Origin: Oehlia diaphana
Lineage: Eukaryota > Glomeromycota > Glomeromycetes > Glomerales > Glomeraceae
Length of the DNA stretch: 30,789 nucleotides
Assembly: GCA_003833135.1 (NCBI GenBank)
Contig: QZLH01001439.1
Location: forward strand, 1-30,789
Reading direction: 5' to 3'
Numbering within the stretch: position 1 is the stretch's first letter; each line of letters begins with the position of its first letter. Below are positions 10,246 through 21,100 of this stretch, one piece after another. Position numbers and translations under genes: made by a program. The notes below the pieces were generated by a model that ran no database searches, was not told the DNA's origin, and saw nothing but the letters and a program-made list of their open reading frames with translations.

Positions 10246-13200
10246 ATGGCGAATAGAAAGTTACAAAGTAAGTTCTTAAAAAATTTTTAGCATGTGGTTA
10301 ATATAATTATCTTTTTTCTTAAATATTTTATTTTAGCCGAGATCGATCGTGTTCTCAAAAAAGTTGCAGAAGGAGTCGAAACTTTTGAAGGCATTTTCGA
10401 TAAAATTCAAGCAACAACAAATTCTAATCAAAAAGAAAAATTAGAACAAGATTTGAAGAAAGAAATCAAAAAACTTCAAAGACATCGAGATCAAATAAAA
10501 ACATGGATTTCTTCAAATGATATAAAAGATAAGCGGGCACTTCTTGAAAACAGGCGTCTGATAGAACATGTAAACAAGAATTATTTTGATCTATTCAAAA
10601 TTATGACCACATGCTTACTTTTATTTTTCTAAATAAAATACGTTCATGTTTAGCAAATGGAAAAATTCAAAGCGTGTGAGAAAGAGATGAAGACAAAGGC
10701 ATACTCTAAAGAAGGCCTACAACAGTCAACGAAAATGGATCCAAAAGAAAAAGAAAAAATGGAAACATGTGAATGGGTATCAAATCAAATTGATGCTCTA
10801 AGCACACAAATTGAAACCGCTGAAGCCGAAGTTGAACAATTACAAAGTGTTGTGAAAAAAAGTCGGAAGGATTCTCAGAAAGTTGAACGATTGGGTGAAG
10901 TAGAAAATATTATAGAAAGACATAAATGGCATGTCAATCGACTAGAATTAATATTGCGGTTATTAGAAAATGGTAATATTCCTCCAGAGAAGGTATGTAT
11001 TAAAATATAAATAATATTTATCTCTTGTATACTCTTGTATTGTAACTAATCATTATATAAATTTTTAAGGTTATTCAAATTAAAGATGATATTATTTATT
11101 ACATTGAAAGTAATCAGGTTGGTATATTTTATTGTGCATTAATATTTTTTTTGAAGTTTTTGAATTTACTATTTGATGTTTTAAAGGAACCTGACTTCGC
11201 CGAGGATGAAAACATATACGATGATTTGAATCTTGAAGAGGAGGAGGAGTTATGGGGTATTGCAAATGACGAACATCATAGTAGTCATGACTCCATAACT
11301 GATGGAGGTATATTTATTAAATTATTATTTATCATCGTATAACTATTATAAAGATTTCGTTATCTAATATTTTATTTATTTTAGGTATTTCGTATACAGA
11401 GCCAAGGACACCACAAAAGGAGGCAAGGATTGATATTTTATGTTTATTTAGCCATATTAAGAACAGAATATATATATATTGTAATACTATACTTATTCAA
11501 ATAGCTATCAAGTCCTTCAACTTCACCCACATCAAGAATTGCACCTAAAACACCGGTGTCTGTTCCATCAATAAGTACGACGTTTTTATTAGTTTGATTT
11601 CGTTAATATAAATGATAAAATTTAATGATCTAACTTAATTACACAGATAACTTCACTACCTTTGAATCGGCTCCTCGGCCGAAGGAAGAAGGTATAAATA
11701 ATTAAACATTATCGTTATGAAGATAAGTGATTAATTTTGTATTATTTTTATAGACAAGCCAAAACTTCCTCCTCCTCCTCCACCGGTTTCAACGCCAACT
11801 CCTACGACTTCAGTGCAAGCTTCTGCATTACCAACTCCCATACCTACGCTTGCGAACACTACGACTGTTAACAATCTTCAGTCTCCACCATCCACAACGA
11901 TAGCATTCCCTCAGGCAAAAGCTGCACTACCTACTTCAGTACAAACACGAACTATAGCAGCTGTAACAAAACAAGGTAACTATTTTCGTCTGTATATAAT
12001 AAATTATCTATTCACTAAAAAACGATATGCGTATACACATAGCGGCTCCATCAGTACCACAACCCCAGCCGCTACCGACAACAACACAACCAATTCCACA
12101 TTCACAATTATCAACACAATCACAGCCTGCTGGCGATACTAAAAAAGGTTAATTTTTAAATTTATCATCAATATTATGTTGTTTGATTAATATCTTTTTC
12201 TTTCTTTTTTTTTTATTTCAGATATTTCACATGATTTCGCTGATATCAGCAAGCAGCAATTTTCACAATCCAATGATATACAGGTTGTTCAACTATTTCA
12301 ATAATAAGAATTTTTTTTCTATTATGTGTGTTTTAATATTCATTGTTTTAAATAGCAAAGTCAAACATCAACATCTCTTTTGCAACCTATTATTCAACAA
12401 CAAGCCAATCCTTTATCGTCACAGTCGCAATCACAACATCGAGAGAGCATATCTGTAACACAAACAGCAACTATACAGGTCTGAAATTTATGATTTAAAA
12501 ATTCACTTATTTCTATTTTATTTAATCTTAAACATTTATCTTATTTCTCAATAGCCTATACAACCTTCATCTGATACTAGCCCACCTGAACCAAATAAAC
12601 AAGAAGGTCCCTCTAACCAAGGATCTTCTTCTGAAAGTCGTATACCAGCTGCACTTGCCGATTTAGTACAATCATATGAGGCAGCCGAAGAGAAATGTAA
12701 GCAGCGGGGTACTACATCACGCCTTTACAGTACTTTAACTTTATATTTTTCTTTTTTTTTGACATTTATGTTTTATTTATTAAATAGTCTTAGGCAAAGA
12801 AGATGGATTTCATGTTCAACAAATGCTTGATGCCAGTCTTCAATATGTCCCGGAAAGCTTAGATTCTGAAAGGTAAATTATTATTCTATTCGTTGAACAG
12901 ATAGAATATATTTTTTCTAATTATTTGCAAATTTTATTTAGACCCAAGTATTATGCGCCACGTAATCCATATCCCACATCGGGTTTCTATCCACAGAATC
13001 CACCACAAATTTTCGATAATCCTGCACTATTCGAAAAATTTGATCTCGATACACTCTTTTTTATATTTTATTATCAGCAAGGAACTTATCAACAGTATGT
13101 TTCATCATCTTTAATTATATTACAATTATTTACCATATATTAACTTATTCTTTGTAATTACAAAGATATCTTGCTGCAAGAGAATTAAAAAAACAATCAT

Positions 13201-13454
13201 GGAGGTTTCATAAAAAATATCTGACATGGTTCCAAAGACATGAAGAACCAAAAGCGATTACGGACGAATACGAGCAAGGAACTTATATTTATTTTGATTA
13301 CGAAGGTGCTTGGTGTCAACGAAAGAAGACAGAATTTAGGTGAGTAGTGGTAAATATCAACGACTAATATTATATGTATGGTAATTAAAGTAGTATATTT
13401 ATCAACACTTTTAGATTCGAATATCGATTCTTAGAAGATGCGGAATTAATATAA
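10246..13454 (+). CDS. not3: CCR4-NOT complex subunit Not3/Not5 (17 exons, 673 aa)
   Basis: Exons: 10246-10267, 10337-10569, 10654-10992, 11070-11117, 11187-11307, 11385-11422, 11505-11574, 11647-11691, 11754-11975, 12043-12147, 12222-12283, 12356-12478, 12555-12696, 12788-12872, 12942-13094, 13166-13339, 13415-13454. Residues 1-235 are the Not3 N-terminal coiled coil: [20 protein letters not shown], then a segment like [20 protein letters not shown], then [10 protein letters not shown], then an acidic DEN(I)YDDLNLEEE end. A Pro/Gln/Ser/Thr-rich linker follows, rich in CAA/CAG codons. The C-terminal NOT box runs from [10 protein letters not shown] through [20 protein letters not shown] to the [18 protein letters not shown] end. 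The protein scaffolds mRNA deadenylation and codon-dependent decay. The intron at 11423-11504 uses a GC donor (GAG|GCAAGG); only this choice keeps frame. Exon 6 is just 38 nt. Confidence 0.96.
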
Positions 13455-13759
13455 ATATTATTCTAATTATATAGTACATATTCATATTTATTAATGTATG
13501 AATAATGAATAGATTGTATAAATACCTTAATATCAACTATTTTATATAATCTTAAATTGTGCACATAAAATACATAAAATAAAGTTTTTGCATTTCAACT
13601 TAGTCACGTTTATTTCATTTAACTTAATCACGTGCATTAACATTTTGATGTTAATAACGTTTGGGAAAAGACTTCGTAAATCGCGCTGCTTGTTATGAAT
13701 TTATAAAGTTTATATTCTTGATAAATATCAAACTTTCTAATTTTATTAAAACTAAAACT
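13455..13759. promoter_or_regulatory. not3 3' end and promoter of the zinc-knuckle gene
   Basis: AATAAA at 13578-13583 is a candidate poly(A) signal for not3, 124 bp after its stop. CACGTG at 13629-13634 lies 126 bp upstream of the next start codon. The spacer is only 305 bp, so both signals fit a compact tandem arrangement. Confidence 0.5.
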
Positions 13760-14608
13760 ATGAAGAAAATAGGATTTACCGGACGTAGGTAAGATATTTG
13801 TGCTTTCACAGTAAATAAAAGTAGTTTATATTAGTATTATTTTTTCCTTAATAATTTTTTAGATATCCGAGTACAGAATCGAAGCCCTCGGCTAACACGA
13901 AATGTCAGAAGTGCTTAGAAACCGGTCATTGGGTAATTATCTCTGTTTTTTAGTATACTTAATGATTTAAATTTATTTAAGTTTGATCTTTAGACGTACG
14001 AATGTAAGAACACTCCAACTTATAAACCTCGACCAACTAGAACGCAGCAACTTACAAAACCCTTGAAACCTATATCTCTTGAACTCCCAGATGAATTTAG
14101 ATCAAAGTAAATAGATAAAGTTCTTTGAACGATTAATTATCAGCCAGTTTAACATTTTAATTTCGTAAACTATAATTGAAATAGGAGAGAGCTTGCAGAA
14201 AAAGCATTATTATTAGAAAAAGAGAAGGAGAGAGAAAAAGAGGAAGAAAAAGAGAAAGAGAGAGAAAAAGAGAAAGAGAAAGAGAAAGAGAAGAAAGCAA
14301 AGGATGAACCAAAAAAGAAAAAACTTCGCAAGGACGAGTATGTTTATTAGAAGTTTTCGCTTAAAAGTATTAAATATTAACATCTAAATCTTTGTCATAG
14401 ATCATCATCAGAAGATTCATCATCATCATCAGGATTCTCTAGCGGTAGTGGTAGTGATACTTCAGCAACATCATCAAGTTACAGCTCAAGTTCAGAAAGC
14501 GATAGTGATTCAAGTTCTTCAGGAGGATCATCAAGTTTATCATCGAGAAGTTCATCATCATCATCCGTATCATATAGTAGGAAAAGAAAGCGTAGAGGAC
14601 GAAGTTAA
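13760..14608 (+). CDS. ZCCHC10-like zinc-knuckle protein (5 exons, 190 aa)
   Basis: Exons are 13760-13788, 13863-13932, 13994-14106, 14185-14337 and 14401-14608, all in frame. The single zinc knuckle is CQKCLETGHWTYEC (residues 24-37), a CX2CX4HX4C motif, followed by KNTPTYKPRPTRTQQL. The conserved GHWTYEC and downstream PxRT match the eukaryotic ZCCHC10 family, thought to bind RNA or nuclear factors. Residues ~72-120 are almost pure Lys/Glu (a charged helix). Residues ~122-180 are Ser-rich with interspersed acids, and the end is SRKRKRRGRS, a likely nuclear signal. The layout resembles SR-like splicing-associated proteins. The Ser-rich tail uses mostly TCA/TCT/AGT codons. Confidence 0.9.
14215..14297 (+). 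repeat. 83-nt uninterrupted purine tract (GAGAAA repeats)
   Basis: Every base from 14215 to 14297 on the plus strand is A or G. The tract is built from GAGAAA and GAGAGA units and encodes the Lys/Glu helix of the zinc-knuckle protein. Long purine/pyrimidine tracts can form triplex DNA and are prone to unit-length slippage. Confidence 0.9.
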
Positions 14609-15049
14609 ATTTTATTTTAAGCTTTACACATTATTTTTACCGAAATGGTTATTTAGATAATTTTTTTTGTTATATTGCATTTTTTTACTTAAACAACTTC
14701 AATAACTTCGTAGCTAATAAGACAAGAAATTTACTTCTTTAATTAGAGCCAATAGAATCTTTTTTTACATTATTATTAGAAAAAAAAAATAATGATAATT
14801 AAGATAATTACAGTAGTGATGTAACGAAATTTTTAAAATGAAAACTAATACATAAAATATTGTATATTTTTGGAAATTTCACTATTAACAACAATAAATG
14901 TTTATTTTTATAAGAAATCGTGATTAGTAATAAAATATCGCCACTTAACACGTGAGGTGAAAATTCACTAGTTGACTTGCATTATTAAATGTTATCTGCC
15001 AAATTCCGTGCTGTTAAACCTTTTCTTTCCTTTATTATTATTACAAACA
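14609..15049. promoter_or_regulatory. Zinc-knuckle gene 3' flank and rtf2 promoter, with a CACGTG box
   Basis: CACGTG at 14949-14954 is 96 bp before the rtf2 start codon. The remainder is A/T-rich, with A/T tracts near 14760-14800. No gene was recognised. Confidence 0.5.
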
Positions 15050-16210
15050 ATGGGTAACGATGGGGGCTCAATTCCTAAACGTATTGAACTCGTTAAAGAA
15101 AAAAAAAAAGAAGTTAGACCAGATCAAAATGCAATGAAAATAGCTACTTGGTTTTACTGTGCTTTATCTAAGGTATTAGGAAAATAATTTTGTTCTTAGA
15201 TTTGATTATTCTTGTCTAACTTATTTGTATTTTTCAGAAACTGTTACAAGATCCTGTTGTTGCGTGTGCGCTAGGTAAACTATATAATAAAGATGCTATT
15301 ATAGAGTACTTGTTAAATAAGAATGCGTATGGCGACGGAGACATAATTTGCTCTCATATTTCCAACTTGAAGGTATTTAAAAGAAATTTTTATAATTGCT
15401 TTATTTCTTCTTATATAGTGATATTCAGAATAATAACTGTAATATCAAATAAATAGGATGTTAAGCCGTTAAAACTTGCCGCTAATCCAGCATTTAAAGA
15501 AACAACTGGAGCTAGTATAGCGCATTTTGATCAAGGAATGGTATCTAGATTTGTTTGTCCTATTACTCTGAAAGAAATGAATGGTAAATTAAAATTTGTT
15601 TATTTGAATACTTGCGGTTGTGTATTTTCTGAACAAGGTTTAAAAGAAGTACCGAGTTCTACTTGCATACAGGTAAGATTAACAAAATTTTCCGATATTT
15701 TATTTGTAAATTCAATCTTAGCTGACCTTTATTTAACTATAGTGCGGAAAACCTTTTAAACAAGATGACATTATTACTTTAAATCCAAGTCCTGCTGAAC
15801 AAGAAAAATTAAAAATCGCTTTAGAAGAGAGAAAAACAAAAGCAAAAGAAAAGAAAAAGAAAAATAAGACTATAACAAAACAAGATTCTAGTGAAGACAT
15901 GATAACTGAATCATCATCGTCTACTGCGCCTAATAAAAAACGAAAAAGGGAGAATAACAATGAGGAAGACTCAAAACAGTCATCTTTAAAGAAACCATTA
16001 GTAAAATCAGAAGTAAATGTCACTACTAATAGTGGAATTGGTGGTAATAGTGTTGCTGCTGTTGTTAACCAAAAAGTTCAGGAACATTTGGTTAATACAT
16101 CCGCTAAAACTAGACAATCAAAAGCCATTCAATCTATTTACTCAAAGAAGAAAGATGATACCGTTACTGAAAGTTATTTAGTTAGAGGTACATTTAATAG
16201 ATATGCATAA
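15050..16210 (+). CDS. rtf2: Replication termination factor 2, Rtf2 (4 exons, 313 aa)
   Basis: Exons are 15050-15172, 15238-15372, 15457-15672 and 15743-16210, all phase 0. The N terminus MGNDGGSIPKRIELVK is the Rtf2 signature. It is followed by WFYCALSKKLLQDPVVACAL and GKLYNKDAIIEYLL, the first degenerate RING/U-box-like module. A second module follows: FVCPITLKEMNGKLKF, then NTCGCVFSEQGLKEV, then a CIQCGKPFKQDDIITLNP end. Paired cysteines imply a partial RING finger. The C-terminal third is basic and Ser-rich with KKRKR, a probable nuclear signal, and ends SYLVRGTFNRYA. Known family roles are stabilising stalled replication forks and, in fission yeast, splicing-linked replication termination. 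Length matches animal Rtf2 (about 306 aa). Confidence 0.96.
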
Positions 16211-16775
16211 TTGCATTCACTTGTTATTTTTTTTTTTTACTTTATTTGTAATTTTCAATTTCTACATACCAAAATAAAGTTTTCCTGAATGTTTTAAGCC
16301 TTTTAAGCCTTAAGGTCCTTATCTCGTGATTTATGTTGTTTTTAATGATAAAATATACACCTTGGTCAATTGTACCTACTATACCACTAAATGTCATTAA
16401 CAAAAAGAATTTATTTTAATGGAAGACCATATTACCATATTCCGCAGTATACAATGTAATTCTGCGGAGGTGCGATTCGACAAGTGATTTGTATTGTTTA
16501 ATGATTTATATTTTTAATTTTTGATGAGTCATGTAGTCATAGGACCTTTTTGACGCAGAAGTGATTACGCATGCTTGACGAATGATTTGATGAAAATCAC
16601 GCGGGCGCAGTTTGACAAATCGGTTCAACCAACTCCGGATGTTTCATCTGAAAGCTTTATAAATACCCCCTTATCCCAACCTCTCTCTTTTTTTAAAACT
16701 AAAAACTCTCTAATTTTGCTGTCTTGAAACCTTTTAGTTCTGGTAAATTTGTAACATTAAAACAAACAAACAAAT
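16211..16775 (+). promoter_or_regulatory. rtf2 3' flank and atg8 promoter
   Basis: A TATA box (TATAAATA, 16658-16665) lies 111-118 bp before the atg8 start and is followed by C-rich and CTCTCT pyrimidine sequence typical of a leader. Upstream, TGACGCAGAAGTGATTACGC (16550-16569) and TGACGAATGATT (about 16576) contain repeated TGACG half-sites of the ATF/CREB type. A small hairpin with perfect 7-bp arms (TCCGCAG at 16441-16447 and CTGCGGA at 16462-16468) is also present. Confidence 0.55.
16273..16278 (+). terminator. Candidate poly(A) signal for rtf2 (AATAAA)
   Basis: AATAAA lies 63 bp past the stop codon, just downstream of a T tract. Confidence 0.4.
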
Positions 16776-17373
16776 ATGAGGTCAAAATTTAAGGACGAAC
16801 ACCCTTTCGGTATGCTTTATATCGTTTTTACTTGTAATATTATAAACTTTCATTGAATTATTTTTTTTGTCTAATAGAAAAACGTAAGGCTGAAGCAGAA
16901 AGAATTCGACAAAAATATCCTGACAGAATTCCGGTAAATATTATTAATTAACGCAAATAGAAAAAGCCGTTCCAGCACTCTGATTTCAATATATCTTCTC
17001 ATTCTACTTGATTATGTTCAACAGGTTATTTGTGAGAAAGTAGAGAAATCAGACATCGCCACAATTGATAAAAAAAAATACCTTGTCCCAGCTGACCTTA
17101 CTGTAGGCCAGTTTGTATATGTTATTCGTAAACGTATTAAATTGAGCCCTGAGAAAGCGATCTTCATTTTTGTGGACGAAGTTCTCCCACCCACAGCTGC
17201 TCTTATGTCAAGTATTTATGAAGAACATAAAGATGACGATGGTTTTTTATATATAACGTAAGTACTTAAGTAATTAAATGTTTTCATTATTCTACTATAT
17301 ATTAAATCACATACCGTTTTTCGTCAACAGATACTCTGGAGAAAATACTTTCGGAGATATGGTCAAAGAATAG
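16776..17373 (+). CDS. atg8: Autophagy ubiquitin-like protein Atg8 (4 exons, 121 aa)
   Basis: Exons are 16776-16809, 16878-16933, 17025-17257 and 17331-17373, all in frame. The protein starts [20 protein letters not shown] and has the Atg8 core: [12 protein letters not shown], then [20 protein letters not shown], then [20 protein letters not shown], then [11 protein letters not shown]. The Gly at residue 116 is the site exposed by Atg4 and conjugated to phosphatidylethanolamine. The five residues after it (DMVKE) are the removed propeptide. The N-terminal helices and the hydrophobic pockets that read AIM/LIR motifs are intact. The protein marks and expands autophagosomes. Length is normal for fungi. 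Confidence 0.98.
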
Positions 17374-18153
17374 TATATTTGGTAACTTGCATTACTTTTT
17401 TATTATAATATTCAATACATAATTTATTTTGTTTTTTTTCTATATGTTTTAGATGATAAATGAAAATTTGGATCATTGAAAAGTGATCAAGACTGCAAAA
17501 AATAAAGCTAGTTTAGTTAGTTAGTAATCTTTTTTGAAATAATTTTTTTATTATTATTTGTATTTCAGCTTTTTTCTCCCTTCTTAATAATATTTGTTGA
17601 ATGTTTATGTTTATGTTTATTTTATTTCCCAAATTTATTAAATAGTTGAGAATAAAAACACTTTTAAACATAGACAATATATTGAATAAATCGTTTGTTA
17701 TGTGTATTTATAAATTATATACAATTACGCGTAAAGGAAACTCTTTTTAGTTACCAATGTTTATTTTGTATAAAAATTTGTGTCTATTATATATATTACT
17801 TTTAAAATCCATTTCTACACTAAATCAGTAAAATAAAAATAAAAACCAAAAAAAAAGCTTTTTTTAACAGCATCAAGTTCTATCATAATTAATTTATTAA
17901 TAACAAAGAACTTAGCAAGTTGTACTACTTTTAAATAGATTAAATATTATACGACTCCTAAAATTCGAAAGATTTATAATTATTCATTAATAATAATATA
18001 ACCAAACTGAATAAAGATGCCCTACCAAACTGTTATGTTAAGTTATGGCGTATTTTTCATAAGATTAATTAATTGCTTAATACCAATTAACCTATAAATA
18101 AAACAATTTTAATTTAATAACCGGAAAGGAAAATCTGATAAAAAATTTATCAT
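17374..18153. other. Convergent 3' spacer between atg8 and sec31
   Basis: The 780 bp lies between two stop codons facing each other. It is A/T-rich with no coding frame and must contain both 3'-untranslated regions and termination signals. Confidence 0.55.
17501..17506 (+). terminator. Candidate poly(A) signal for atg8 (AATAAA)
   Basis: AATAAA lies 128 bp after the stop in A-rich sequence, followed by a T-rich stretch at 17530-17570. Confidence 0.4.
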
Positions 18154-21100
18154 TTACCATTTTGTCTCATTCGAGTACGATGTCAATAGGTTAACTTGAA
18201 GAGTACTAGCAGTGGTATAATCACGTATTTCCATAGCTATAAAGTGAAATATATTATAATCTTATATTGACAAGGCAAAATCATTTCATTTATACTAACC
18301 TTGAACTAATTTAAGTAAGGAATCAATGATCGGTTCGGAGATTTCTTCATTATTCAATGCGTCAAAAAGAATATTAAGCCGTTTTTCTGTGTCAGGCAAT
18401 TGTTTTCCCCATGGACCCTGTATTTGTTACAAGTATAATTAATATTAAATAACAAATCAAAATTCATTCAATAAAATTTTAGATTAACATACTGAAGTAT
18501 GATGATGTTTAGCTCTATGTAATTCCTTGGAGAGAACATCGTAGATTGGTTTATGTGAAGTCGGAATATGATTTCTATCGCCAACAGCTAAATTTATTTA
18601 TAATAAATCATTATTTAAAATGAAATAAAAGGCAAAAATATAAAAACTTCAAAAAAACTTACGATGTTTATTTACAGGTGTAGGTGTTTTAACTGGAGTA
18701 GGTGTTTTAACTGGAGTAGGTGTTCTGGCAGGTTGTGCAACTGGTTGTTGATTTTGTGTTGGAGCTTGTTGTTGAATGGGTGGTTGGGGCGGTGGAGCAC
18801 CATAAACTAAATTGGACCCAGTATGTGTAGTATTTTGACCTCCATATGCAGCAGCTTGGTAACCTACATTAGCTTGAGGTGGAGGAGTGGGAGCCGAACG
18901 ACCAGGTCCATAATGTGATTGAGGACTTTGAGGATTCTGTATTTGTTGCGCATGTAACTGTGATGGCGCTCCCATTTTTGGTGGTGGTGGCGGTGGTGGA
19001 TAATAATTACCTGCTGATTGAGGGGACATTGGGGAATTAGGTTGATATCCAGTAGCTGCAGCTATTGCACGATTTGCTGGCGGCGGCAAATTAGCGATAG
19101 TTCCCTGTATATTTTGATTCGGAGGAAATATCCCTTGAACTCCGGGCGGCGGTACTATTCCCTGTATGTTTTGATTCGGAGGAAATATTCCTTGAACTCC
19201 GGGCGGTGGTACTGTTCCCTGTACTGCAGGAGAAGCTGAAGGGAAAGGAGATGTGATTGGCTGTAGCTTGTTTACTTGTGCTTGAGCAACTTTTTTTGCC
19301 GAGGATACAACTGGTGGATCATTCCAATTAGGTATATTTTTCTTATATGCAGCTGGAACATCCGCTTGTTGCTGTGGAGGGTTTACATTTTGAATATTTG
19401 TATTGGCAATTGGTGGAGGTGGAATAAAATTTGCATTATCCTGATACTGTGGCTGGTTATAAGCAGGAAAGGCAGGCTGATATCCCGGATTATAAGGTTG
19501 GTTCTGGATTGGGGCATTATATAGAGGGAAGTTATTATAATGAGGTTGTTGAAGTATAGGTTGAATTGATTGCTGCTGAATTTGCTGCTGAATTGGAGAC
19601 ATGGGTTGAAATGGAGCATTAGTCGCAACAGGTTGATTATAAGCGTATTGATTGTAATATGGTGGTTGAGCAACTTGTTGATTATTATAAAGATTTGGAT
19701 TTATTTGTGGCTGATAAGTAGTTCCATCTATATTGCCCATTATAGGAGCAAGAGAAGGATTTATTTCACCTTCAGCTCCAACGTAAACATGTTCAAATGG
19801 GAATGCGGGTGCTTTAATACTGCCAATATCAACACCTGAATGGTATAATCTTTCTTTGATCACAGCTAACTGATCAATATTGTTAGCATCTGTTTTCTTG
19901 TACTCTAATGGAGTTAAATTCAAATACTTAATTGCTGTGGTCAATCGACCTTGAGATGCTAAAATCTCAGAATATTCAGCATACTTATCATATAATTTTG
20001 ATAACTTAAATAGTTGATTGTTTGATTCTGCAGTATTAGTATCTAAATTCTGAACCAAAGAGGGATCAACATAATCGATAGCCTTACGAAATACAGTAAC
20101 CTTTTCAATAAGGCTCTGAAGAAATTTGGCATGCAATGAATATCTAAAACTAGAGGATTTTGCATCACCTTGATCAGCATGTTCTAGCTCAGCGCGTTCT
20201 AGCTCGGCACGTTCTTCTTCTTCTTGCTCAGTAATCCAAATATTAACGACATTTTCGAGATTTCCTGCTGCAAGGTAGCAGAAGACTGCATTTTTCATGT
20301 ATTCCATTCCTTTTGATCTGTCATTGGAAGATCCGTACAATTTGCGATATTCTTGCTCAAGTCTTTGGCCTAAGGCATTACATAATCCGCTAAAGTCTTC
20401 AGAACGAGCAAAAGTACAAAGAACAACTACTACTTCTTGCCATTCAGATAAATCTGCATTATATACAATGTCTGATAAATCTTCAGATACAATGCTTTGA
20501 AGTAAACGCAAGTAAGGAACATTGGAAGCCTTTTTTTCAAAATATATTTTTCTAGTTTTCTGTAAAAGCTCAGGACCGCCACAACCAGCTAAAAGGACAG
20601 CGTCTGATAATCTATCCGTATCTAAACATAAGCTCACAGCAGATTCAAAATCACCAAGTACGATAGACCTTGTAATAAGTTTATCCACATCCGACTCTTG
20701 AGCAGGATAAATCTTAAAGATTCCTTTATTAATAGATGAAGATGTTGGCTCATTATAAGTTGAAGTGGCACTATGAATAGGAAAAGCATCAGGAATAATT
20801 TCAGAACTAAAGAAATCTGAAGCATCAGAAGGACCACCCGACGTAGATGAACCAGAAAAAAGTTCATCTACATTTTCAGATTTAACAGCGGAATTATCCA
20901 CTACACCATAATCTTTTTTCTCCGATTTAACATCAATAGGACTGGTAGGTAATGGCACACCTGCTGCTTCTGCAACACTTTTTCGCTTTATTACATTGTG
21001 CTCATTATCTGTTTCAACTTGAGTTATTTCAGTATTAACAGAACCATTTATACTCATATTTTTTGTCGCAATAGTTATTTGTGTCACAACGTCATCTTTT

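Noticed and set aside
14448..14660. Gln/His-rich plus-strand frame
   Set aside because: It is an alternative frame of the TCA/AGT-rich serine tail of the zinc-knuckle gene.
19018..19839. Several plus-strand frames rich in Ile, Arg and Trp
   Set aside because: They are antisense shadows of the proline/glutamine-rich sec31 exon.
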